Source: Lewinellaceae bacterium
GTDB lineage: Bacteria; Bacteroidota; Bacteroidia; Chitinophagales; Saprospiraceae
Direction of reading: 5' to 3'
DNA length: 64,000 nt
Assembly (NCBI GenBank): GCA_020636075.1
Contig: JACJYO010000002.1
Coordinates: forward strand, 806,001 to 870,000
Every line of letters starts with the position of its first letter. Position 1 is the first letter of the stretch. Of the stretch, positions 53,001 to 60,269 are shown one piece after another. The notes beneath the pieces are model-generated. The model worked only from the letters and a program-made list of their open reading frames with translations. It was not told the origin of the DNA and did not search any database. The position numbers and the translations under genes are program-made.

Positions 53001-53115
53001 CGGTCACATTTTGGCCAAATGAAAGGCTGAAAAAACTACTGAAAAAGATCATGGCAAAAGCCACTTGCAACCGCCCTTTTCGTCTCATGTAAGAATGTAA
53101 ATGACAAAGTTCCAT
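50059..53115 (-). CDS. SusC/RagA-type TonB-dependent transporter
   Basis: This is a 1018-aa outer membrane transporter. A signal region (GRLQVAFAMIFFSSFFSLSFGQ) is followed by the carboxypeptidase-D-like domain (VTGTVKDNDGGEPLVGVTISVKGT) and the plug with ELVVIGYGTQKKVDVTGAVA, ISIRGRVSLNGNQNVLVILDGIQYN and DVLKDASSCAVYGAQAANGVM, then the barrel to the final ASIIY. The ATG at 53115 is used; an in-frame ATG at 53088 (MRRKGRLQ) is an equally plausible start. The promoter at 53199-53228 overlaps a LacI-type operator. It forms an operon with susD. Confidence 0.95.
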   Translation of the reverse strand: MELCHLHSYMRRKGRLQVAFAMIFFSSFFSLSFGQNVTVTGTVKDNDGGEPLVGVTISVKGTRQGTVTGADGTFSISVVVDASLTFNYTGYVSQTIPVGGQTKLDVLLSPSSETLNELVVIGYGTQKKVDVTGAVASLNIEEVEGLPNTNIAQFLQGTLPGLNVGVATTAGGTPPISIRGRVSLNGNQNVLVILDGIQYNGSLSAINPDDVATIDVLKDASSCAVYGAQAANGVMLITSRKGLPGEKPRISLNSSYTTQTPTVGDFKPHNREEYLAALTEAFYDQAYTPESGYTARNPNFNLADVIDGSMRDANGNLLPNDFNWWDAGTNRGSIMETNLSVSGGSDRVSYLFSGGIVDQKGFIINDKFGRKTLRANLDLQPLNWWKVGLVSLGSFVNTDGAEPALATIQRASPLHVPYDANGNLIVSPTNTIELNAFTTYEVDDYERSNNFFANIYNELSLPFLPGLTYRLNFGNNAGAYKHYYSSIFDAGQTGRAYKDDRTYYDYTLDNILSYNNTFGKHDVGVTLLYGSIKRSYNSTFTEGTGFSRLTLSYNDLALAASQFANSDGWKEALLYQMGRVTYKFNNKYLLTGTIRRDGFSGFAKNNKYGVFPTVAVGWILSEESFLQGIDAIDNLKLRIGYGVNGNQTARYSSIASLTTSAAYVFGDGGSTAFGQQVNTLGNDNLKWERTKGLNIGVDFDLSQGRTTGSLDFYNNNTYDLLFSVAIPTITGFSNITTNLGQINNKGFEARITHHIVSKSNFDWSASLVFATNKNKIVTLTGQDADNDGVEDDLVSSGLFIGKSISAIYDYQANGVYDLDDPRLPGFPIGSMSVVDQNGDGDITAADRAFLGRQEPAYRISLGNTISFKGFRLNFLLNSVQGGKDGYLGVNRPFANNIPQYYREDNTIRWNDFNGIDYWSPNNPNGKYPRNISGSRAKVEPSMYEKRSFVRLQDISLSYNLASGVLKKIGAQNINIFVSGKNLITWTNWEGWDPETGEGIVAGGRPVLRAFTVGASIIY

Positions 53116-53198
53116 GCCGAATGATTTAAAAGTTAAAAGTTTCAGGTATGCTAAAAAATACTTTTTGTCGATCCTGCGCTTTTGTTGGTCAATATGGA

Positions 53199-53228
53199 CA
53201 AAGGTAGAAATATCTTTTTGTTACGCAA
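53199..53228 (-). promoter_or_regulatory. Promoter of the second susCD operon
   Basis: On the - strand the -7 box TACCTTTG (53206-53199) is preceded by exactly 19 nt and then TTG (53228-53226), a full match to the Bacteroidota pattern TTTG-N19-TAnnTTTG except for one base. The -33 box lies inside the operator palindrome. Confidence 0.65.
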
Positions 53229-53240
53229 CCGATTGCGTAA
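53221..53240. promoter_or_regulatory. LacI/GalR-type operator at susC promoter
   Basis: TTACGCAACCGATTGCGTAA is a near-perfect palindrome with a central CG, as in LacI-family operators. A second site with the same core lies at 56101-56120. The overlap with the -33 box predicts repression. No LacI-family gene is in the window. The rest of the gap (53241-53486) shows no gene. Confidence 0.65.
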
Positions 53241-53486
53241 AATTTTATTTGAAGATTTAGAATCGACTTGTACGATCGCTTTTTACTCCGGAAAGGAACG
53301 TAGAAAGTTGGGGCAAACCCTCCCTGGTGCCATACAATACGGGATTTCCTGCGACCAGTTCGCTAAAGGATTCAGGCCAATGACCTTGGGTTGAAATAAA
53401 AAATTATGGCAAGATAACGGGGTTACTCTTGCAATAAAAAAGGTGCAGTAATGCAATCGAGGGATTGATAAATTCTGCTGTTTGCA

Positions 53487-55892
53487 TCACTCTTTCAACA
53501 GCCGGGTTGAAATCTGGATAATTGCTGTTTGCAACCCGTCTCCCGAAACTTTCACCATAATGTCGCCTTGTTCTTTCCCGGATTGAACGACCGCCAGGGC
53601 CTTCCCAAAATAGGTTTTAACGGCATCAACCTTAGGGGGATCAACCCTGCGAAGGTCCCCGTTGTCCAATCCGATAATTTTCCCATTTCCACTAATTTCA
53701 AAGCGCAGCATTTGATCAGCATCGGGCACAGGAATCCCGTTTTCATCGACCATTTGAACGGTAATATGTGAAAGGTCCTGACCATCCGACCGAATATGTT
53801 TTCTGTCGGCGTTCAAAAATATTTGAGACGGTTTACCCGAAGTATTCAATTCAAAGTGAGCCGATTCTGTCAGTCCGTTATAACCGATTGCCTTTATTTT
53901 TCCAGCTGCGTATGGCACATGCCAAACGATGGTATTATTGGTATAATCGGCGGTACGGCGTTTTCCCATCCATTTTTCATTTACCCAAAGACTCACACTA
54001 TCGCAGTTGGTTGTGGTTTGTACCTCAATGATATGCCCATTGTATTGTGGAAAATTCCAATGTGCCGCTAAATGCGGCCAACTCCAGTGGTCCTTGCCCG
54101 GGTCGATATCCAAGGATTGGTCTGCTACGGCAATTCTAACCATTGGCGCATCGTTCCACACGGCGCGGTGGAATGCAGCCCGCGGTTTTTCAAACATGCA
54201 AACGTCAAACAATCCGGTAGGCCAGCCTGTGCTGGGAAAACCCGAACTTTCACCCAGATAATCCACCCCGCTCCAAACAAACTGGCCGAACAAAAAAGGA
54301 TTTTGGGCGACAACATACCAGGGGTTTGAAGGTGCATAGTCGCGTACAAAATTCCTTCTGCCATTGTAATACGGAAAGGCTTCCGCCACAAACATGATCG
54401 CTTTCGGGTTGCGTTTTTTATACTCTGCCAACATAGGCTCGGAATAATTATAACCCACAACATCAAAAACTTCAGCGAATCCGTTCCGGTGATAGGCCCT
54501 GTTACTCAAATCGCCCGGAGCAATGACAACAGTCACAGGCCGCGTTGGATCTGTTTTTTGCACATGATCCCGAAGCATTTTGGCGATAGCAACTCCGGTT
54601 CCTGTGGTATCGCCTTGTTCACTGGTTTCGTTACCCACGCTCCAAAGCACGATGGATGGGTGGTTCCGGTCGCGTAACAGCATGGCATCGAGGTCATTTT
54701 GCCACCAGGCATCGAAATATTTGGTGTAATAGCCGAAGAACCAACCTGTCGTTTTCCATTTATCGAAGATTTCATCGATTACTACAAATCCAAGGCTATC
54801 GCACATATCCAGAAACTCCGGGCTCGGTGGATTGTGGGCGCAGCGTATGGCATTACACCCGTATTCTTTCAAAATTTGCAGTTTTCTCAAATAAGATTGA
54901 TCGGGTACAGCCGTGCCAAGGATGCCCGCATCAGCATGCAGATTCATGCCCTTAAGTTTTACAGACTTCCCATTTAAGAAAAAACCATTGTCTGCATCGA
55001 ATCGGATGGAACGCACCCCAAATGATGTCGTGTATCTGTCCAGAACCTTCCCCTCTGCTTCCAACATTGTCTCCATAGTGTACAGATAGGGCCGTTCTAT
55101 GTCCCAAAGCGCAGGATTTCGAAGTTGAATATTCTGGCCAACTACAGTCGATTCCCCTATCTTCAACACCAGGGCCGTTCTGGCAGTGGCCACCCTACGA
55201 CCATCGGAATCCAAAATATTGTTTACAACCAGCACATTCCGTTTTTTGACGGAGGAGTTGTTGATCCTGGATTTTACATCAACAATTGCCATGGCATCGG
55301 AGATCACAGGTGTCGTGATATAAGTCCCCCAGGTCGACACATGGACCGGGTCAACCACATTTAGCCATACATGCCGGTAGATGCCCGACCCCGAATACCA
55401 GCGCGAAGAGGGGCTGATGCTGTGATCAACTTTTACCAGTATAATATTTTCGGCGTCGTACCGCAAATAAGGTGTTAGGTCATATTCAAAACCCGTATAG
55501 CCATATGGATGAAACCCCAGATGCGTTCCGTTTATGTACACATCACTTTGGTGGTAAACGCCGTCAAATTGAATGGAAATCCGTTTCCCCTTGAATGAAG
55601 CAGGGCAACGAAAGGCTTTTCTGTACCAGCCCATTCCGCCAGGCATAAAACCCATACTTCCGCCGTTTTTTTCCGCCAACGGCAAATGAATACTCCAGTC
55701 GTGCGGAAGTTGAACGGCCGTCCACTTTGAAGCATCATACGTTTTAGCCATGCCTTCAATCGAGTCGTTTAAAAGGAACATCCAGTCAAAATCAAAATTT
55801 TCCCGTATGCGAGGCCCAGCCTGACCGAATGCAGGACCCGAGATTACCAAAATGGACAGAAACAGGGCGATTTTTGTGAAAGTTGGTGTCAT
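53487..55892 (-). CDS. Glycoside hydrolase family 2 enzyme (beta-galactosidase-like)
   Basis: This is an 801-aa secreted exo-glycosidase with a signal peptide ending GPAFGQ. The N-terminal jelly roll has PHDWSIHLPLAEKNGG and GMGWYRKAF (residues about 60-95), the Ig-like domain is at about 190-290, and the TIM barrel has NAIRCAHNPPSPEFLDMCD. The acid/base is Glu422 in LWSVGNETSEQG and the nucleophile Glu504 in FVAEAFPYYNG. C-terminal Ig-like domains follow (about 600-800). GH2 covers beta-galactosidases, mannosidases and glucuronidases; the start pattern favours galactosidase. It ends 370 nt from susC and shares the operator region at 56101 with the divergent sialidase-like gene. Confidence 0.93.
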   Translation of the reverse strand: MTPTFTKIALFLSILVISGPAFGQAGPRIRENFDFDWMFLLNDSIEGMAKTYDASKWTAVQLPHDWSIHLPLAEKNGGSMGFMPGGMGWYRKAFRCPASFKGKRISIQFDGVYHQSDVYINGTHLGFHPYGYTGFEYDLTPYLRYDAENIILVKVDHSISPSSRWYSGSGIYRHVWLNVVDPVHVSTWGTYITTPVISDAMAIVDVKSRINNSSVKKRNVLVVNNILDSDGRRVATARTALVLKIGESTVVGQNIQLRNPALWDIERPYLYTMETMLEAEGKVLDRYTTSFGVRSIRFDADNGFFLNGKSVKLKGMNLHADAGILGTAVPDQSYLRKLQILKEYGCNAIRCAHNPPSPEFLDMCDSLGFVVIDEIFDKWKTTGWFFGYYTKYFDAWWQNDLDAMLLRDRNHPSIVLWSVGNETSEQGDTTGTGVAIAKMLRDHVQKTDPTRPVTVVIAPGDLSNRAYHRNGFAEVFDVVGYNYSEPMLAEYKKRNPKAIMFVAEAFPYYNGRRNFVRDYAPSNPWYVVAQNPFLFGQFVWSGVDYLGESSGFPSTGWPTGLFDVCMFEKPRAAFHRAVWNDAPMVRIAVADQSLDIDPGKDHWSWPHLAAHWNFPQYNGHIIEVQTTTNCDSVSLWVNEKWMGKRRTADYTNNTIVWHVPYAAGKIKAIGYNGLTESAHFELNTSGKPSQIFLNADRKHIRSDGQDLSHITVQMVDENGIPVPDADQMLRFEISGNGKIIGLDNGDLRRVDPPKVDAVKTYFGKALAVVQSGKEQGDIMVKVSGDGLQTAIIQISTRLLKE

Positions 55893-56100
55893 TTCAATGC
55901 TGATATTACGTATTGATAAATACCTGGCGCAGTTGACCCTATTGGTTAAATATGGAGCAACCCGGCTAATAAAGCGATGAACATTTACCGCTCATATGGA
56001 ATTTGTCGAGCAACAAGGCTCAATTTGCATGTATAGATTGCAGTGCAATTTGATCCTGGTAGTGTTCAACTCAAATGGGCCGTGAATTTATGGTAAAATT

Positions 56101-56120
56101 ATGCACAATCGATTGTGTAA
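56101..56120. promoter_or_regulatory. LacI/GalR-type operator between GH2 and sialidase-like genes
   Basis: ATGCACAATCGATTGTGTAA is a palindrome (CACAATCGATTGTG core) with a central CG and the same CRCAAYCGATTGYGT core as the site at 53221. It is placed in the divergent intergenic region 55893-56261, where no gene is seen, so it could control both genes. Confidence 0.65.
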
Positions 56121-56261
56121 GTCATTGTTGCATGGAAATTACCGGCTTTTGCGCATGTTAGTGCTGAAGTTCGATTCCAGATCAAATCAAAACCCCTGAT
56201 ACCTTTTTGACCATTTCAAAAGTGATTGCGCCTTTGTTCAACGGCCAAAATATTCCTGATC

Positions 56262-57434
56262 ATGATGAATTTAAAGCAGCCGATATTAGGATTTGGATTT
56301 CTCCTATGCCTACCGGCAGACTTACCTGCCCAGGCACAGGATGTTCCTTTTAAAGTGTTGCCACTATTTGACCTTGTCCAATCGAAAACACTGGGTTTAC
56401 CTGTACCAGACAGATTGGAAACAATTTCCATTTTCAGACCCGACGACGACGAAAACAAATACAACCATGGTGTAGTACTATTCCCATTCAAGGGTATGTT
56501 GTACGCCCAATGGCAAAGTTCTTCAATCGATGAAGACGGTGCTGATACACAGGTATTTTACAGCCGAAGTCCAAACGGGAACGAATGGAGCGAGCCAACT
56601 GCATTAACGGAAATAGGTGACCAATGCATAACTACAAGTGGTGGCTGGTGGAGTAATAGCGATACGCTGGTAGCCTACATCAATAACTGGCCAAACCAAA
56701 GCGATGGCATCAAATCAGGTTATACCACTTTTCTGTTGTCAACAGATGGCATGCATTGGGAGCCGCCCAAACCGGTAACAGACCGGACCGGCCAACCTGT
56801 TCCCGGTGTTATCGAACAGGACCTTCGCGCCCTGCCCGGTGGCAGGCTCCTGACCGCCTTTCACCGGCAACCCGGTTTAATAGCCACGCCTTTTTTTACC
56901 GATAATCCATTGGGAACATCCGGCTGGGTGGCCGGTGCCCTGCAAAATCTGCCCAGCGACGGGTCTATGAGCAGGGAGATCGAACCCAGCTGGTTCTACC
57001 GGCAAGACAGTGCCATCGTCATGATTTTCCGCGACCAGCACAGCACATTTAAAAAACTGGCTTCCATTAGTCGCGACCAAGGGGCTACATGGACTACGCC
57101 GGTGCTGGTAAACACCCCGGATTCCAGGGCCAAGCAAAGCGCCGGAAATCTTCCCAACGGTACCGCATTTATGGTCAATAACCCCTCCGGAAATAAAGCC
57201 CGGATTCCATTGGTAATTACCCTGAGCAAAGATGGATTTGTTTTTGACAGAGCCTTTTTAGTGCGTAGCGGCGGGAAAGACCTTCAACCACAACGGTTCC
57301 CCGGGAAATACAAACGCGCCGGCTACAGCTATCCCAAAAGTGTGCTTTGGGGCGATTTTCTCTACATCGGCTATGCAACCAACAAGGAGGATGTCGAATT
57401 GACCCGTATCCCGATTGATGTTTTGGCGTACTAA
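56262..57434 (+). CDS. Secreted BNR/sialidase-like beta-propeller protein
   Basis: This is a 390-aa exported protein; start at the ATG at 56262 (MMNLKQPILGFGFLLCLPADLPAQAQ). Asp-box motifs of sialidase-type propellers are visible: SRSPNGNEWSEP (residues about 100-111), STDGMHWEP and SRDQGATWTTPV (about 270-281). Arginines that could form a sialidase triad are not certain from sequence alone, so enzyme activity on sialic acid is not claimed; many relatives bind or cut other glycans. It is divergent from the GH2 gene with a shared operator. Confidence 0.8.
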   Translation: MMNLKQPILGFGFLLCLPADLPAQAQDVPFKVLPLFDLVQSKTLGLPVPDRLETISIFRPDDDENKYNHGVVLFPFKGMLYAQWQSSSIDEDGADTQVFYSRSPNGNEWSEPTALTEIGDQCITTSGGWWSNSDTLVAYINNWPNQSDGIKSGYTTFLLSTDGMHWEPPKPVTDRTGQPVPGVIEQDLRALPGGRLLTAFHRQPGLIATPFFTDNPLGTSGWVAGALQNLPSDGSMSREIEPSWFYRQDSAIVMIFRDQHSTFKKLASISRDQGATWTTPVLVNTPDSRAKQSAGNLPNGTAFMVNNPSGNKARIPLVITLSKDGFVFDRAFLVRSGGKDLQPQRFPGKYKRAGYSYPKSVLWGDFLYIGYATNKEDVELTRIPIDVLAY

Positions 57435-57696
57435 CAAAAAAATTGGGTTTGCCTATAACTAAAAGCAGCCTTACCAGACTAAAAATCCGGACTGAATGGC
57501 CGCTTAAAAAACAAAGAGAAATCCAGTCCCGCCATCCCACCTTGCAGGAGTTAAATATTATCCCTCCCGACGTACATTTGTGTTACCCGAGAAGGCCGTC
57601 GCGCCAACAAAAAGCCCTAATTTGAAAGAATGCTGACAACCGTTTCCGGGTAGACGTTACAACAATTTTCTTCCGTATTCTTAACAAAGAAACAAT

Positions 57697-59295
57697 TTGA
57701 AAAACACTGCACGCACCCAGTTTTTTGCGACCATTCGCAAAGCCTTTAAACTTGCTCTCCAGGCTGAAAAACAACAAACCAATGCCGCTGAAATCATCGG
57801 GCAAGCACAACAATTGGCTACCAGTCGCCGGAAATTCCTGGAAAACACCGGCAAGATCATACTCGGAGGCACGCTTGCCCCCGGCCTGCTGCTCCGCCCA
57901 CAGCAATTATTGCTCCGACCCTTTACAGGTGGTGTAGCCCCTCGAATCGTCATAGTCGGCGGTGGCATCGCAGGCCTCAACGCATTACACGTTTTGAAAA
58001 AGAACAAGCTGGAGGCTACCTTGTACGAGGCCACGGGACGTACAGGCGGGCGCATGTTTACGGTGCAGGAAGCGATGGGCAAGGGCACATGGGCTGAATT
58101 TGGCGGGGAATTCATCGACACCGACCATGCCGACATGTGGGCCCTGGCAAAGGAATTCAATATCGAACTGATCGACTACCAGCAGGCCAGTGAAACTAGT
58201 CTGGAAGCAGAAACCTTCTTTTTCGAAGGCAAACATTACAGCATGGAAGATGTAGTAACTGCGTTCCGAACATTTGCCCCGCGACTGAAAGCTGACATGG
58301 ACAAACTCGACGGCGATATTTCCTATTTAACAACTGACCCCTTTATCCAAAAACTGGATAAAATGTCGCTGAGTAAATACCTCAAAAGTATCGGGGCAAG
58401 GGGCTGGATAAAACGATTAATTGAAGTTTCCTACGAATCCGAATATGGCCTTTCCCCAAAAGTGCAATCGAGCCTAAACCTGACCCTGCTCATTTCACCA
58501 GATACCAGCGACGGATCGCTCGCCTTTTTTGGCGACAGCGATGAACGCTACAAAGCCCGCGGCGGCAACCAAAGTTTCGTCGACGCCCTGGCCCAGAAAT
58601 ATCCCGACAATATCCAGAGGAACCGTCCACTCGAGTCGCTCCGCCAGGCCGGCAACAGTTACAACTTGCATTTCGGCGGCATGCGCGAGGCAGTAACGGC
58701 AGACTATGTGATCCTTGCCCTTCCTTTCACCAAATTGCGGTCGGTGGATATGCAGGTCGAAATGCCACCGGTCAAACGTAAAAATATCGATACCCTCGGC
58801 TACGGCACCAATTCCAAGCTGATGCTCGGCATGCAATCGCATTTCTGGCGGAAACAGGGCTACGGCGGTCTGGTGTACAGCGACATTGGCATCCCCAATG
58901 GTTGGGACAACGCCCAACTCCAGAACGCAGACCATGAAGCGGCCGGGCTGTCTATCCTTTTCGGCGGGCCTTGCGGTGTAAAACTCGGCGAGGGCACTCC
59001 CGATGCACAGAAGAACAAATATCTCCCCTTATGGGAACGCATTTTCCCCGGCGCAACCGAACACTTCAACGGGAAGGTCGCCCGCATGCATTGGCCGTCT
59101 TATCCGTACAATCTGGGCAGTTATATTTGTTATACCCGGGGTCAGTATACGAGTATCGGCGGGGCCGAACAAATGCCCGTCGGGAATATCCTGTTTGCAG
59201 GGGAGCATTGTGGCGGGAATTATGCCGGGTTTATGAACGGCGCAGCACAAAGTGGCCGGGAAGCAGCCGAAACGATTTTGAGCAGATTGGATTGA
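57697..59295 (+). CDS. Tat-exported flavin-containing amine oxidase
   Basis: This is a 532-aa FAD-dependent amine oxidase family protein. A TTG at 57697 is the likely start, because no ATG precedes the twin-arginine signal SRRKFLENTGKIILGGTLAP (residues about 43-62), which would be lost otherwise. The FAD domain has RIVIVGGGIAGLNALHVLKK (about 87-106) and GRTGGRMFTV; the C-terminal signature is NILFAGEHCGGNYAGFMNGAAQSG (about 493-516). Likely substrates are amines or amino acids (inference). The gap before it (57435-57696) shows no feature. Confidence 0.9.
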   Translation: MKNTARTQFFATIRKAFKLALQAEKQQTNAAEIIGQAQQLATSRRKFLENTGKIILGGTLAPGLLLRPQQLLLRPFTGGVAPRIVIVGGGIAGLNALHVLKKNKLEATLYEATGRTGGRMFTVQEAMGKGTWAEFGGEFIDTDHADMWALAKEFNIELIDYQQASETSLEAETFFFEGKHYSMEDVVTAFRTFAPRLKADMDKLDGDISYLTTDPFIQKLDKMSLSKYLKSIGARGWIKRLIEVSYESEYGLSPKVQSSLNLTLLISPDTSDGSLAFFGDSDERYKARGGNQSFVDALAQKYPDNIQRNRPLESLRQAGNSYNLHFGGMREAVTADYVILALPFTKLRSVDMQVEMPPVKRKNIDTLGYGTNSKLMLGMQSHFWRKQGYGGLVYSDIGIPNGWDNAQLQNADHEAAGLSILFGGPCGVKLGEGTPDAQKNKYLPLWERIFPGATEHFNGKVARMHWPSYPYNLGSYICYTRGQYTSIGGAEQMPVGNILFAGEHCGGNYAGFMNGAAQSGREAAETILSRLD

Positions 59296-59367
59296 ACGCA
59301 CGGGATGTCCAATGCCAATCATTCTGGGTGGCATAACTGATGCGAATCAGGGGTTGAAATCCTCCAC

Positions 59368-59460
59368 CAAAGCCCGTAGGGCTGTCATTTTAGTAGAAAT
59401 ATATGCCGTAGAAATAATAGCGCCGTAGGTGCGGCATTATAATGGCACGCCTACGGCGTT
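59368..59460. repeat. Palindromic intergenic repeats at the 3' side of the intron
   Basis: AAAGCCCGTAGGGCTGTCAT at about 59369 is matched in inverted form across the intron at 60146-60163 (TGGCAGCCCTACGGGCTTT). 59422-59460 forms a further CGCCGTAGG...CCTACGGCG hairpin. Confidence 0.75.
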
Positions 59461-59488
59461 TGGAAAACTGCGAGGCAACCATTTTCTA

Positions 59489-60140
59489 ATCGGGTAGGAG
59501 GAGGGCGTTAGCCCTCCGTCCCCCCACACCACCGGACGTACGGGTCACGTATCACGGCGGTTCGTTAGAGCATAACGGTCTTGGGCATTTCGAATTTACC
59601 CTTTTTTTGTTCCGCTCGCTTCCTGCTTGGTCATGCAGTCCTGTGTTAAGCACTCCTACCGTACCTTCAGTTTCCGACCTATTCTTTGGTAGTGAGTTTC
59701 CGGTTTCCCGAAATTGGCTGCCTCTTCTCAGGTACTAATGAGCTCATCTCGGATTCCACTCTAACGTTCGGCCCTTCTCCCGAAGGCATTCGGGATACTA
59801 TGGCCTCTGCTGACTTCTGCCGCCTTATGCTCCGGCACTCGCGCGCGCCTCGCTTCCGGCTGTCGCAGACCTCCCCGGGTAAGAACGCAGACCTTCATCC
59901 CATGTACCTGCCGCATTTACCACAGTGCGTTCCGGGCAGCGGTCGGGTTTCGTTTTGTTTGGCAAACTCACCCACGCATCATGGCCTTATATGCGATTTC
60001 TGTTCGTCAGGTCGGGACTTTGCCACCGGCTTCCTTCAGATTCCGCCTCGCGACGGACACCCTTGCCTTTGGCTAATACTCCTCGCTGCCAAGCGTATAG
60101 CGGACTTACACCGCCAAGTCTGCGCCCATGCCGGGCGCAC
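59489..60140 (-). mobile_element. ORF-less group II intron (about 652 nt)
   Basis: Read on the - strand the element starts GTGCGCCCGGC at 60140 (the GUGYG 5' end). It continues with domain I sequence typical of bacterial group II introns (GTAAGTCCGC; GTGTCCGTCGCGAGGCGGAA; CTGAAGGAAGC) and a GAGAAGGGCCGAACGTTAGA region. It ends with domain V (ACCGCCG...CGTACGTCCGGTGGT) and domain VI (GGACGGAGGGCTAACGCCCT, then CCTCCTACCCGAT at 59489). Where the maturase/RT ORF usually lies there is only ATG ACC AAG CAG and a stop 12 codons later. It is inserted next to an AGCCC-GTA-GGGCT palindrome. It could move only with a protein supplied in trans. Confidence 0.85.
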
Positions 60141-60269
60141 CAATAATGGCAGCCCTACGGGCTTTAATGAAAGGTTTAAATTCATGTTGCCCAATTCAGC
60201 AATGCCAAGCAGCGGATGCACCCCCTACCCGATCTAGAAAGAAGTCTGTAACACCAAACCATTCCTCGT

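Noticed and set aside
59686..60237. 183-codon frame on the + strand
   Set aside because: Antisense to the group II intron RNA and without protein family signal.
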